DNA from: Thiohalorhabdus denitrificans
GTDB lineage: Bacteria; Pseudomonadota; Gammaproteobacteria; Thiohalorhabdales; Thiohalorhabdaceae
Assembly (NCBI RefSeq): GCF_001399755.1
Contig: NZ_LJCP01000006.1
Span: 280,155 to 344,154, forward strand
Direction of reading: 5' to 3'
DNA: 64,000 bases
Part shown: positions 41,459-50,135 of the stretch, piece after piece
Position numbering within the stretch: position 1 is the first letter of the stretch
How the letters are laid out: each line of letters opens with the position of its first letter
Made by a program: the position numbers and the translations under genes
Notes under the pieces: model-generated
Database searches by the model: none
Told to the model about the DNA's origin: nothing
What the model saw: only the letters and a program-made list of their open reading frames with translations

Positions 41459-42325
41459 TTACTCCCCGTTGGGGTCGATGACCCGGTAGAGCGCGGAGTA
41501 GTCCGCCTTTTCCAGCCCCTCCATCTCGGCCTTCTCCAGGATCCGCCCGATGGTCTGCATCAGTGTGGGGTCGAGGCCGTCCTTCCGCGCCGCGTCCTCC
41601 ATCAGGTACACGTCCTTGAGCAGGTGGGCCACGGGGAAGTTGGGGTTGTCGAAGCTCCCCTCCAGCATGCGCCCCAGCTTCTTGTCGAAGGTGGGCGCGT
41701 AGAGCGCGCTGTCGCGCAGCACCTCCATGAACTGCTCCACCTCGAGCCCCTCCCGGCGCACCAGGCCGAGGCTGAGGGCGAAGGAGGTGGTCAGGCCGGC
41801 GATGAGCTGGTTCATGGCCAGCTTGAGGGCGGCGGCCTGGCCCACCTCGCCGATGTGCTGGGGCTTGGGGCCGAAGGCGTCGAGCAGGGGGCGGGCCTCT
41901 TCGAACTGAGCCTCCGTGCCGCCGAACATGAGGATCAGCCTGCCGCTCTTGGCCTCGGGAATGGAGCCGAGCACCGTGCATTCCATGAAGCTGCCGCCGG
42001 CCTCCTCCACCCGATCGCGCAGGCTCCGGGCCTCGTGGGGGCCGATGGTGGCCATGTTGACCACCTTGCGGCCCGCCAGGGCCCCACGGGACCGCTCGTT
42101 GAGGAGGACCCCCTGGATGGCGTCGGCGTTGGCCAGCATGGTCACCACCCAGTCGGCCTCCTCCAGGGCCTCGTTTGGGTAGGCGGCCACCCGGGCGCCC
42201 TCCCCGGCGAGCGCCCCGGTCTTCTCCGGGCTGCGGTTCCACACGGTGACCCGGTGGCCGGCCTCCATCAGGCGCCGGGCCAGCGGCTCGCCCATCAGGC
42301 CCGTACCGATCAGCGCGATGTTCAT
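41459..42325 (-). CDS. NAD(P)-dependent beta-hydroxyacid dehydrogenase family oxidoreductase
   Basis: A 288-residue cytoplasmic enzyme of the 3-hydroxyisobutyrate / glyoxylate-tartronate semialdehyde reductase family. The start at 42325 follows GGAGG. The Rossmann motif IALIGTGLMGEPLARRL opens the protein; VVNMATIGPHEARSL and LGSIPEAKSGRLILMFGG match the substrate-binding strand, and KLAMNQLIAGLTTSFA has the catalytic Lys. NADP preference (NRS after VTVW) is likely. The substrate cannot be chosen; glyoxylate/succinate-semialdehyde reductase is the closest guess. Confidence 0.9.
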   Translation of the reverse strand: MNIALIGTGLMGEPLARRLMEAGHRVTVWNRSPEKTGALAGEGARVAAYPNEALEEADWVVTMLANADAIQGVLLNERSRGALAGRKVVNMATIGPHEARSLRDRVEEAGGSFMECTVLGSIPEAKSGRLILMFGGTEAQFEEARPLLDAFGPKPQHIGEVGQAAALKLAMNQLIAGLTTSFALSLGLVRREGLEVEQFMEVLRDSALYAPTFDKKLGRMLEGSFDNPNFPVAHLLKDVYLMEDAARKDGLDPTLMQTIGRILEKAEMEGLEKADYSALYRVIDPNGE

Positions 42326-42502
42326 GAGCCCCACCTCCCCTCGTTTTCGTTATTCGACCGCTGGATGGTCCCATGTTTTCCGACGCCCCCGCCACAGGCC
42401 GGGCGGCGCCCGGCCGGCCCGGATGGCCCGGTAGGGGACAGCCCCCCGGGCGTTTCGGGGGCGGCGATGGTATGGATGGGGGAAGCGACCGCGGGGTGGC
42501 CG

Positions 42503-42985
42503 ATGCAGCCAAGCCTCAAAACCGGCCTTCATTTCGGGCTCACCTCCGGGGTGATCACCACCCTGGGCCTGGTGGTGGGCCTGCACGCGGGAACCCATTC
42601 CGAGCTGGCGGTGATCGGCGGGATCCTCACCATCGCCGTGGCCGATGCCCTCTCCGACGCCATGGGGATCCACGTTTCCCGGGAGGCGGAGGATATCTAC
42701 CTCACCCGGGAGCTGTGGGTGGCCACGGCGGCTACCTTTGTGGTCAAGCTGGTGATCGCCGTCACCTTCCTGGTCCCCGTGCTGTTCCTGACCCTGCCCG
42801 GGGCCATCGTGGTCAGCGTGGTGTGGGGGCTGGGGCTGCTGGCGGCCCTGAGCTACTGGATCGCCCGATCCCGCCACGTCGCCCCCTCCCGGGTGGTCCT
42901 GGAGCACCTGGTTTTGGCCGGGGCCGTGGTGGTGATCACCCACTTCCTGGGGGACTGGGTCCACCGCTACTTCGGGCCCCTGTAG
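42503..42985 (+). CDS. VIT1/CCC1-like small integral membrane protein
   Basis: A 160-residue membrane protein. The start was placed at ATG 42503; upstream in-frame ATGs at 42467 and 42476 lack better sites. Residues 8-50 read GLTSGVITTLGLVVGLHAGTHSELAVIGGILTIAVADALSDAMGIHVSREAE, split here into recognised VIT-family segments, followed by three more helices. VIT/CCC1 proteins carry Fe2+/Mn2+ across membranes, and this short form may do so or be a truncated relative. With the encapsulin and the Fur-box heme gene it adds to the iron theme. Confidence 0.8.
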   Translation: MQPSLKTGLHFGLTSGVITTLGLVVGLHAGTHSELAVIGGILTIAVADALSDAMGIHVSREAEDIYLTRELWVATAATFVVKLVIAVTFLVPVLFLTLPGAIVVSVVWGLGLLAALSYWIARSRHVAPSRVVLEHLVLAGAVVVITHFLGDWVHRYFGPL

Positions 42986-43095
42986 CCGTCCTCCCTCCCG
43001 GAGCGGACCGGCCGGGCCCGCTTGACCCGCGGTCCGGACCGGGGCAGAGTCGGGACCGAATGAACGTTCTAGTCCGGTTCCGCACGGGAGGACTC

Positions 43096-43293
43096 ATGGC
43101 CCAAGCCGACCTCTGCCTCGGTTGCGTCTATTACCCACCCAACCTGCCCCGCGCCGCCTATCCCGAGGAGGACTGGCAGGCCCTGCAGGAGAAGACCTGC
43201 TCCTACGACTTCGAGCCGGGGGACAGCGGCTGCGAGACCTTCCGCAAGACGGAATGCGCCATCGTCGACCTCGGCAACCGGCCCCGGGACTGA
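43096..43293 (+). CDS. Small Cys-rich protein, hypothetical
   Basis: A 65-residue cytoplasmic product with GGAGG 5 bases upstream. Five Cys (C7, C10, C35, C46, C54) occur, with CLGCVYYPPNLP at the start and CETFRKTEC near the end, a layout for a small metal (Zn or FeS) site. No family is recognised. It converges on the CapA-like gene at 4 bases, and its ATG lies 110 bases after the VIT-like gene. Confidence 0.7.
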   Translation: MAQADLCLGCVYYPPNLPRAAYPEEDWQALQEKTCSYDFEPGDSGCETFRKTECAIVDLGNRPRD

Positions 43294-43296
43294 CCC

Positions 43297-44418
43297 TCAC
43301 GCCGCGGTGAGGTGGAGGGTGCCCGCCCCGTCCCGGGTGGCGGCCGTGCCCAGCCCCTTGCCCAGGGAGGTGAGGAGGTCCGCCAGCCATTGGGCGTCCT
43401 CGGCGTCCGCGTCCACGGTCCGGAAGCGGTGGATCCGCATGGGGCGCATGGCCAGCCCCACGAGGCGGCCGGTGGCCGGATCGAGGTCCGGGAAGTACAT
43501 GAGGGAGAGGTCGTCGCGGAAGGGGGCGTTCCCGCCGATGCCCTCGTAGTCGTTGAGGAAGTCGCCGCAGCCGTACAGGATCAGCTTGTCGCGGTAGCGC
43601 TCCATGGGGCGGACGTGGTGGGAGGAGTGGCCGTGGACCAGGTCCACGGCCGCCTCGTCGATGAGGGCGTGGGCGAGGTGGCGCTGCTCGGTGGGGAGGT
43701 GGTAGCCCCAGTTGGAGCCCCAGTGGATGGAGGCCACCACCACGTCGCCCGGGCCCTTGATGGCCGCCACCTGCTCGGCCACCTGGGCGACGGCGCGCTC
43801 GAGGCGGTCCGGCAGCAGCCAGACCCCGGGCCGGTCGGGGGTGGCGGCCCACTCCGCCGGGATGCCGCTGGTCTCCGACCCCATGGCGAGGAAGATCACC
43901 CGTCCCTTGCCCGGCACCCCCAGCACCACCGGCGCCTGGGCGGCGGCCAGACGCTCTCCCGCCCCCGCCGCCGACACGCCCGCCCCGTCCAGGGTGGCCA
44001 GGGTCTCGTCCAGGCCCGCGTAGCCCCAGTCCAGAACGTGGTTGTTGGCCAGGGCGCAGGCGTGGATGCTGGCGGCGGGGAGCAGGGCGGCGTTGTCCGG
44101 GTGCATGCGGTAGTTGATGCCCTTGCCCCGCCAGTAGTCCTCGCTCCGGGTGACCGCCGTCTCCAGGTTGATGAGCCGCCGATCGGGGGCGAAGCCCTCC
44201 AGCCAGCCCAGGGCGTCCCCCCACACGTAGTCCGGCGCCACCCCGCGCGGGATGGGTCCGCTCTCCCCCTCCGCCAGCTCGACGTAGTCGCGGGCGTCCT
44301 TGATGTAGGGCTCATGGAGGCGCGGCGGGCAGCTGGCGCGCAGGATCTGGTCGATCCCGCGGCCGGGCATGACGTCGCCGCAGAGGAAGAGGCGGATGGC
44401 GTCGGGGGGCGGGCCCAT
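43297..44418 (-). CDS. CapA-family metallophosphatase-like protein
   Basis: A 373-residue protein of the CapA/PgsA (poly-gamma-glutamate synthesis) family, a metallophosphoesterase-like fold. Motifs are LFLCGDVMPGRGID (metal Asp), NLETAVT, CALANNHVLDWG (Asn-His pair), VASIHWGSNWGY and DLVHGHSSHHVRPME, with a final FLNDYEG. GGAGA precedes the ATG at 44418. There is no signal peptide, unlike many exported CapA proteins. No other polyglutamate or capsule gene is nearby, so the role is open. Confidence 0.9.
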   Translation of the reverse strand: MGPPPDAIRLFLCGDVMPGRGIDQILRASCPPRLHEPYIKDARDYVELAEGESGPIPRGVAPDYVWGDALGWLEGFAPDRRLINLETAVTRSEDYWRGKGINYRMHPDNAALLPAASIHACALANNHVLDWGYAGLDETLATLDGAGVSAAGAGERLAAAQAPVVLGVPGKGRVIFLAMGSETSGIPAEWAATPDRPGVWLLPDRLERAVAQVAEQVAAIKGPGDVVVASIHWGSNWGYHLPTEQRHLAHALIDEAAVDLVHGHSSHHVRPMERYRDKLILYGCGDFLNDYEGIGGNAPFRDDLSLMYFPDLDPATGRLVGLAMRPMRIHRFRTVDADAEDAQWLADLLTSLGKGLGTAATRDGAGTLHLTAA

Positions 44419-44498
44419 GGCCGCTCTCCGGGAAGGGGCCAAGGCCCCATTGCACACCTATCCCGGGGGAGCGCCAATGCGGGCAAACGGCGAACGGC

Positions 44499-45638
44499 TC
44501 AGGACGAGGAGAGCTCCTGGTGCACGCTGGCCTCCACCTCGTGGACAGGCGCCAAGACCCCATTGGCCGAGTCGCGCAGCATGCGCTCGCGCATGGCGTC
44601 CAGGTAGACGGCCAAACGCTCGCGGAGCTGGGGGCGCAGCTCGTTTTCGGTGGCGTTGTGGTCGTAGACGTCCCAGGCCAACAGGCCGACGAGGGCGGCG
44701 GCGCCCAGCACCCGCCCACCGACACGGCCCCCGGTGCGGGCGGCTTGGCGGCCGCCGGTACGGGTCACCTGGCCGCGCAGGGCGCCGCCCACCAGGGCTG
44801 TCTCTCCGGCGGTGACCCCCGCCCGGGGCACCCAGCGCATGGCCGCCGCGCCGATCCGGCGGGCCGCCGTGCTGCCGCGCAGGACCACGGCGGTGGTGCC
44901 GGCGGCGCCGAAGGTCACCAGCCCCTTGAGGGTGGTGGGCACCTGCTCGCTCTGGCCGGCCGCCTGGGTGAGCTGGAGGCCGATGTGGGCGAGGTGCTGT
45001 TCCCAGTCGTCGCGGGGCACGTCGTGCTCGGCGGGGATCGTCCGCAGCTCGGCGCGCACGTCCCCGAGGTAGGCCTGCAGGGTGTCGCGGGCGATGGCCT
45101 CCATGCGCATCTGGGTCTCGCCCGGCGGCATCACCCGGGTGGCGAAGGCGTCGCGGAAGTCGTCCATCATGGCCGTCTGGGCCTCCGGGCCCCCGGCCCA
45201 GTCGGCGGCGAGGAAGCCCAGGGCCTTGAGGTCCCGCCACTGCTGGTTCCAGAAGCCGAAGTACCAGGGCAGGAAGTCCTCGTCCACCCGCTGCATGAGC
45301 TCGGCGTGCCAGGCGTCCAGCTCGCGCTGGGCCCGCGCTTCGGCGTCCCGGCGGGCCTCCTCGAAGACGGTCCGTATCTCCGCGTCCACCGACGACCAAT
45401 CCACCGGCTCGGCCACCGTGAAGGTGCGCCCCTCCTCCATCCAGGCGAAGGGGGAGCGTTCCGCCCAGAAGGTACGATCCACGAAGAAGGCCGCTGCCAG
45501 CAGGACGAGCAGCAGGATGGCGCTCCACTTGGCGGCGCGCCACAGGCGGCCCAGGAAGTAGCGGTCGGGGTGCCGCGGGGGTTCCGGAACGGGGGCCTCC
45601 ACGGCGTGGCGGGTGCGGGCGGCGGGAGGCCGGGGCAT
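44499..45638 (-). CDS. Single-span membrane protein with a long coiled-coil-like domain, hypothetical
   Basis: A 379-residue protein from the ATG at 45638 with AAGGAG. One hydrophobic span at about 40-60 (WSAILLLVLLAAAFFVDR) anchors the N-terminus. A large outer or inner helical domain follows (about 85-220, with SSVDAEIRTVFEEARRDAEARAQRELDAW), then a Gly/Thr/Arg-rich zone with a second hydrophobic patch (VLGAAALVGLLAWDVYD). No family is recognised. It is leftward, upstream of and separated from CapA by 80 bases, and divergent from the RNA ligase gene. Confidence 0.75.
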   Translation of the reverse strand: MPRPPAARTRHAVEAPVPEPPRHPDRYFLGRLWRAAKWSAILLLVLLAAAFFVDRTFWAERSPFAWMEEGRTFTVAEPVDWSSVDAEIRTVFEEARRDAEARAQRELDAWHAELMQRVDEDFLPWYFGFWNQQWRDLKALGFLAADWAGGPEAQTAMMDDFRDAFATRVMPPGETQMRMEAIARDTLQAYLGDVRAELRTIPAEHDVPRDDWEQHLAHIGLQLTQAAGQSEQVPTTLKGLVTFGAAGTTAVVLRGSTAARRIGAAAMRWVPRAGVTAGETALVGGALRGQVTRTGGRQAARTGGRVGGRVLGAAALVGLLAWDVYDHNATENELRPQLRERLAVYLDAMRERMLRDSANGVLAPVHEVEASVHQELSSS

Positions 45639-45818
45639 GGGCGACTCCTTGACAGCGGACATCCACCTTTAGACAACAGCCGCGCCGGGGAAGTCAAGCC
45701 CCGGATGTCCGGACGGGAGGAAGGCGCTGTCCGCCCCTAGCGGTAGAGTACCGGAGGCGGGGCGTCGCCCGTATAGTGGGTGGCAGGGGGAGCCCAGTTC
45801 CTGCCGGGGGGTCCGAGC

Positions 45819-46931
45819 ATGCCCACCCTGCCCCTGCGGGAGGCGCTGCGCCAGGGTCGGGCGGTCCGGGCCCGGTTCGGCGGCTTCCGTTACATCCGCT
45901 TCAAGGACGACTTCCAGGGGGTGCCGCGCGGCACGGTGGTGGCCCCCGGGGGAATGGTGTGGGGATACCCGCACATCGGCCGCCTGCTGTCCCTGGAGGC
46001 GGGCCTGGAGGAGCATTTCGCCGGCCCCTTCCAGGCCGAGGAGAAGATCGACGGCTACAACGTCCGCATCGCCCGCCTGGGCGGCCGGCCGGTGGCCCTT
46101 ACCCGCGGCGGCCTGGTCTGCCCCTTCACCACCGACCGCCTCCCCGATCTGCTGCCCACCGCCATCTTCGACGCCGAGCCGGAGCGGGTGGTCTGCGGCG
46201 AGGTGGCCGGCCCCGACAATCCCTACCTGGAGGCCAGCCCGCCCTGGATCGGCGCGGATGTGGCGCTGTACGTCTTCGACCTTATGCGGATCAACCGGCC
46301 CGGGTTCGAGCCCCGGGCCGATAAGCACGCCGCGGTGGAGCGTTACGACCTGCCCGCCGTGCCCTTCCGGGGCCGCTTCCGCCCCGACGAGGCGGGTCGG
46401 GCGGGCCTTCGGGCCGTCTCGGAAGAGGTGGAGGCGGCGGGGGGCGAGGGCCTGGTGCTCAAGGAGGAGGAGCGGCCCGACAAACGGGTCAAATACGTCA
46501 CGGGCGGGGCCAACATCGCCGACATCGCCGTGGCGGCCGGCAACATGGCCGACCTCCCCGCCGACTACTACACCGACCGGGTGCAGCGGCTGGTGCTGTA
46601 CCTCATGGACCACGGCCGGGAGCGGACGGCGGAGCTGGACCGCGAGCTTGGGCGGGCCTTCCTCGACGGGCTGGAGGAGGCCGTGCGTCAGTTCCGGCGG
46701 GAGCGCCACGTGTCACGCGTCTACCGCTGCCGGTTCCGGGAGCGGGCCAACGCCGAGGCCTTCCGCCGCCACCTGGCGGCCCTGAGCGATGCCGGTGTGC
46801 AGACCCGGATCCTGGGGCTGGAGCCCGAGGGGAAGGACGGCTACTGGGTGCTGCGCTTCGAGCGCATCGCCCCGCGCATAACCGGCATCCTCGGCCACCT
46901 GTTCAGCGGCGGGGTCTTCTACGACCCCTGA
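45819..46931 (+). CDS. ATP-dependent RNA ligase, archaeal Rnl3 type
   Basis: A 370-residue nucleotidyltransferase of the Pab1020/Rnl3 family (TIGR01209-like). The adenylation motif is EEKIDGYNVRI with nucleophile K76. Further motifs are LTRGG, CGEVAGPDNPY (E128), VFDL (152-155), EGLVLKE (210-216) and VKYV with K225. A helical C-terminal dimerisation region follows (about 245-370). The family joins or circularises RNA ends in archaea; bacterial copies are rare and uncharacterised. It converges, with 18 bases between the stops, on its usual partner gene. Confidence 0.92.
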   Translation: MPTLPLREALRQGRAVRARFGGFRYIRFKDDFQGVPRGTVVAPGGMVWGYPHIGRLLSLEAGLEEHFAGPFQAEEKIDGYNVRIARLGGRPVALTRGGLVCPFTTDRLPDLLPTAIFDAEPERVVCGEVAGPDNPYLEASPPWIGADVALYVFDLMRINRPGFEPRADKHAAVERYDLPAVPFRGRFRPDEAGRAGLRAVSEEVEAAGGEGLVLKEEERPDKRVKYVTGGANIADIAVAAGNMADLPADYYTDRVQRLVLYLMDHGRERTAELDRELGRAFLDGLEEAVRQFRRERHVSRVYRCRFRERANAEAFRRHLAALSDAGVQTRILGLEPEGKDGYWVLRFERIAPRITGILGHLFSGGVFYDP

Positions 46932-46949
46932 GACCTTCCCCTTGCCGGC

Positions 46950-47531
46950 CTATTCGCCGGCCAGCTTCTCCAGGATGCGGGCGAAGTAGCGGGGCTGGAC
47001 GAGCTCCACGCCCGCACGGTCCGCCCACTCGCGCAGGCCCTCGTCGGCGGACACCAGGATCCCGTCCAGCTCCAGGGCCAGCAGCAGCACGTCGGCGTCC
47101 TCCTTGCTGTCCAGGATGCCCCGGCGCAAGGCGTCGCGGTACTTGTCGCGGAGGCGGGTGATCACCGTGTCCACCTTCTCGGTGGCGTCCGGTCCCCGCC
47201 CCATGCGGGCGTGCTCCTCGGCGATGCGCAGGCCCCGGTCGATGCGGTTGCGCACCTCCTCGGTGAATTCGTGGAGCAGCGCCCCGGGGATCATCACCTC
47301 GTACTTGCGCGGGGAGCGGATGCGGACCACCGTCTCGAACTCCGCGGCCAGCTCGTGCAGGTCGCGCAGGTGGCCGAGCTCCTCGTAGACGGTCCCCGGC
47401 ATGAAGAACTCCGCCTCCGACCGGCGGGCCAGGGCGAGGAACTCGTGGAGGGCGGTGTGCGGCTCGGCGGCGAATTGGGCGTAGATGTCGGGGTTGGTGA
47501 ACACGCTGGTGTCGAGGACGAAGCGTTTCAT
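46950..47531 (-). CDS. RNA ligase partner protein (PIN-domain, MJ_0950 family)
   Basis: A 193-residue PIN-fold protein of the family named after its constant neighbourhood with Rnl3-type ligases (TIGR03875-like). The start at 47531 follows AAGGAGG. PIN acidic residues are D7 (FVLDTSVF), the Glu pair in TVYEELGHL, and the Asp set in SKEDADVLLLALELDGILVSADEGL. It could be a nuclease that prepares RNA ends for the ligase, but no activity is established. Head-to-head convergence rather than an operon is the notable arrangement here. Confidence 0.9.
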   Translation of the reverse strand: MKRFVLDTSVFTNPDIYAQFAAEPHTALHEFLALARRSEAEFFMPGTVYEELGHLRDLHELAAEFETVVRIRSPRKYEVMIPGALLHEFTEEVRNRIDRGLRIAEEHARMGRGPDATEKVDTVITRLRDKYRDALRRGILDSKEDADVLLLALELDGILVSADEGLREWADRAGVELVQPRYFARILEKLAGE

Positions 47532-47603
47532 GGCCGCCTCCTTGGGTCCCTTCGCCCACGCTAGCACGCCATGAGCACGGGCAAGGAGGACTCCGCCGCG
47601 GAA

Positions 47604-48638
47604 CTAGGGGCGGTTGCGGAGCATGAGCTCCGCCGGGTGCGGCTGCAGGTACACCTGGCCCGCCACGTAGGGGTGGGGGTGGCGCCGGAAGTGGTGGTTG
47701 AACAGGGTGAGCGGCACCACCAGGGGCACGTAGCCCTGGCGGTAGGATTCCACTACCTCCACCAGCTCGGCCTTGTCCCCGGGGTCGAGGTGCTCCTTGA
47801 GGTAGCCCATGAGGTGGTAGAGCACGTTGGCGTGGCCCTTGCGGTCGGCGGGCCGGCGCAGGGCGGCCATGAGGGTGGCGAAATAGTCCCGGGCGGTGGT
47901 GGCCAGGTCCCCCTGCCCCGCCGCCGCCACCATGCGCCCCAGCGTTCGGTAGGCTTCGTTGCCGTGGGCCATGACCAGCAGCTTGTGGCGGCTGTGGAAG
48001 TCCACCAGCTTGCCGGGGGTGAGCCCTTCCGTCTCCAGCGTTCGCCAGCGGTGATGGACGAAGACCCGCTCGATGAAGTTCTCCCGCAGGGTGGGGTCGC
48101 CCAGCCGCCCCTCTTCCTCCACCGGCAGCTCCGGCCGCGCCTCAATGAGGGCCTCGGCGTAGGCCCCGTGGCCGTCCTTGCCCGCCGGCTGTCCCTCGGG
48201 GGTATGCACCTTGACCCGCTCCATGCCGCAGGAGGGGGAGGCCCGCTTGAGGATGTAGCCGTGGATGTCCCCCAGCTCCCGGGCCATGCGGCGGCCGTAG
48301 GCGTGGAGCTCCTCGGTGACGTCCAGCTCGGGGTGGTGGGTGCCCACCACGCGCACGGATCCCGGCGCCGAGCGCACCAGGTGGATGGGCTCCCGGGGTA
48401 CCCCGAGGCCGATGGCCACCTCCGGGCAGACAGGAACGAACTCGAAGAATTCGGAGAGGGTGCCGGTGATGTAGGGGTCGCGCTTGTGCCCGGCGTCGTA
48501 GCGGACCTCCTCGCCGAGCAGGCAGCTGCTGATGCCTACGGGGATCCGGTGCTCGGGGAGATGGGCGGTGGAGGCGTTCGGGGGCAAGAGGGGACCCTCC
48601 AGAGAAACGGGCCGGCGGGCTTCCTGGTTCTCGGACAA
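47604..48638 (-). CDS. DUF523-DUF1722 fusion protein (YbgA-like)
   Basis: A 344-residue two-domain protein. Residues 30-165 are the DUF523 domain (ISSCLLGEEVRYDAGHKRD, SPSCG, CPE motifs) and residues 190-340 the DUF1722/YbgA domain (FHSRHKLLVMAHGN, HANVLYHLMGYLKEHLDPGDKAEL, HPHPYVAGQVYLQPHP). The only opening start is a TTG at 48638 with a poor site, so the N-terminus is uncertain. The family is linked in other genomes with photolyase genes and stress, but its reaction is unknown. Confidence 0.9.
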   Translation of the reverse strand: MSENQEARRPVSLEGPLLPPNASTAHLPEHRIPVGISSCLLGEEVRYDAGHKRDPYITGTLSEFFEFVPVCPEVAIGLGVPREPIHLVRSAPGSVRVVGTHHPELDVTEELHAYGRRMARELGDIHGYILKRASPSCGMERVKVHTPEGQPAGKDGHGAYAEALIEARPELPVEEEGRLGDPTLRENFIERVFVHHRWRTLETEGLTPGKLVDFHSRHKLLVMAHGNEAYRTLGRMVAAAGQGDLATTARDYFATLMAALRRPADRKGHANVLYHLMGYLKEHLDPGDKAELVEVVESYRQGYVPLVVPLTLFNHHFRRHPHPYVAGQVYLQPHPAELMLRNRP

Positions 48639-48686
48639 GCCCTGTTGGGGTAGATTCCCCGGGCCGATCCCCTACCGCATTGGGGC

Positions 48687-49292
48687 CTACAGCTTGCTGG
48701 TGAAGATCTCCAGGCCGAGGTGGTAGCCCGAGTCCAAAGGCCGGCAGTGGGCCACCAGGCATTCGTAGGTGCGGGAGCGGCCGTCGGCCTCCTCGACCAC
48801 CACCCGCACCACGCTGTCCGGGGTAAGGGCCGTGTCCGTCTCCACGCCGAGGCCGAAGGGCGAGGTGTCCACCAGGGTGGCGTGGGTGGAGGTGTCGTCC
48901 TGCTGGAGGTGGGCGGTGCGCCCGGGATCCGGCACCTGGCGGCTGGCCAGGCGCTGCTGGTTGCCGCGGGCCAGGAAGGTGAGGCGCAGGCCGGCGTTGT
49001 GCAGGTAGTGGGTGAGGGTCGTGGACAGGTCGCTGGCCCGGGCCGCCTCCACCAGGGCGTTGAAGCGCTCCACCAGCTCCTCGCCGTCCCCGAGGGTGGC
49101 GGGCTGCGGGGTCGGCGCGGGGAACCCGGGGTTGGCCTCGCCGGTGAGGTGTCCCTGGATGCGCACCGCCCGCTGCCGAACCGCCGCCAGCTGGCGGCAC
49201 ATGCGGGGGTCGATCTCCGCGTTCCACGCCGCGTTCACCAGCCCGTCCATGCGGGCGAGGAGGTCCTTGAAGTCCTGGATCTGGTCCTGCAC
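48687..49292 (-). CDS. PilZ-like domain protein (paralog 1)
   Basis: A 201-residue protein from a GTG start with GAAGGGG. N-terminal residues 1-115 are helical (QDFKDLLARMDGLVNAAWNAEI, YLHNAGLRLTFLARGNQQRLASRQ). The C-terminal beta domain (about 120-201) has LVDTSPFGLGVETD and ECLVAHCRPLDSGYHLGLEIF, patterns of PilZ-like c-di-GMP effectors, but a canonical RxxxR...(D/N)xSxxG is only partial. The paralog at 50136-50741 shares order, length and motifs. It may answer c-di-GMP made by the GGDEF-EAL protein at 11371-13803, but that is inference. Confidence 0.75.
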   Translation of the reverse strand: MQDQIQDFKDLLARMDGLVNAAWNAEIDPRMCRQLAAVRQRAVRIQGHLTGEANPGFPAPTPQPATLGDGEELVERFNALVEAARASDLSTTLTHYLHNAGLRLTFLARGNQQRLASRQVPDPGRTAHLQQDDTSTHATLVDTSPFGLGVETDTALTPDSVVRVVVEEADGRSRTYECLVAHCRPLDSGYHLGLEIFTSKL

Positions 49293-49395
49293 GCCAACCC
49301 CTTCGTGGCCGTAACCGTTTCGGCAAGCGGAAATTTACCCATGGGGCGGCCCGGCGGACAAGCCGGCCGCAGAAGAACGAAAAGGATGCATCATT

Positions 49396-50109
49396 TTGGA
49401 TCTGTTTGCCATCACCGAGGAATTGCGCAGGTCGGTTGATTCGCTGGCGTTTTCGGAGCCGGTGGCCTATGTCTACAACCCGCTGGATTACGCCGCCGAG
49501 CCCCACGGCGCCTACCTGGAGCGCTTCGGACGCGGGCGGCGGGAGGTCCTGCTGGTGGGCATGAATCCCGGGCCGTTCGGCATGGTGCAGACCGGCGTGC
49601 CCTTCGGGGACGTGGGCATGGTCCGGGATTGGATGGGCATCGACGGCGCGGTGGGGCGTCCGCCGCGGGAGCACCCCAAGCGGCCGGTGCAGGGTTTCGC
49701 GTGTCCCCGGGGCGAGGGGAGCGGCCGGCGCCTATGGGGCTGGGCGCGGGAGCGGTTCGGTCCCGCCGAGGACTTCTTCGCGCGCTTCTACGTGGCCAAC
49801 TACTGTCCGCTGGCCTTCTTCGAGGAGTCCGGGGCCAATCGGACGCCGGACAAGCTCCCCAAGGCGGAGCGGGAGGCGCTGTTCGCGGCCTGCGACCGGG
49901 CCCTGGTGGACACGGTGGAGGTCCTGGAGCCGGAGCTGGTGGTGGGTATCGGCCGTTTCGCCGAGCGGCGGGCCGCCGCGGCACTGCAGGACCGGGGTGT
50001 CCCCGTGGGGATGGTCCTCCACCCCAGCCCGGCCAGTCCCAAGGCCAACCAGGGCTGGGTGGAGCAGGCCGAGCGGGATCTGGGGGATCTGGGGGTCGCT
50101 CTACCCTAG
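49396..50109 (+). CDS. SMUG-type uracil-DNA glycosylase
   Basis: A 237-residue base-excision repair enzyme related to single-strand-selective SMUG1. The TTG start (MDLFAITEELRRSV) has AAGGA 10 bases upstream; no better in-frame start is seen. Catalytic motif 1 is VGMNPGPFGMVQTGVPFG (about 54-71) with Asn at the active site, HPKRPVQGFAC and RLWGWARERFG follow, and motif 2 is LHPSPASPKAN (about 213-223). It lies between two PilZ-like paralogs on the opposite strand. Confidence 0.9.
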   Translation: MDLFAITEELRRSVDSLAFSEPVAYVYNPLDYAAEPHGAYLERFGRGRREVLLVGMNPGPFGMVQTGVPFGDVGMVRDWMGIDGAVGRPPREHPKRPVQGFACPRGEGSGRRLWGWARERFGPAEDFFARFYVANYCPLAFFEESGANRTPDKLPKAEREALFAACDRALVDTVEVLEPELVVGIGRFAERRAAAALQDRGVPVGMVLHPSPASPKANQGWVEQAERDLGDLGVALP

Positions 50110-50135
50110 GGGATTATGGCCCGGGCGGAGCGGGC

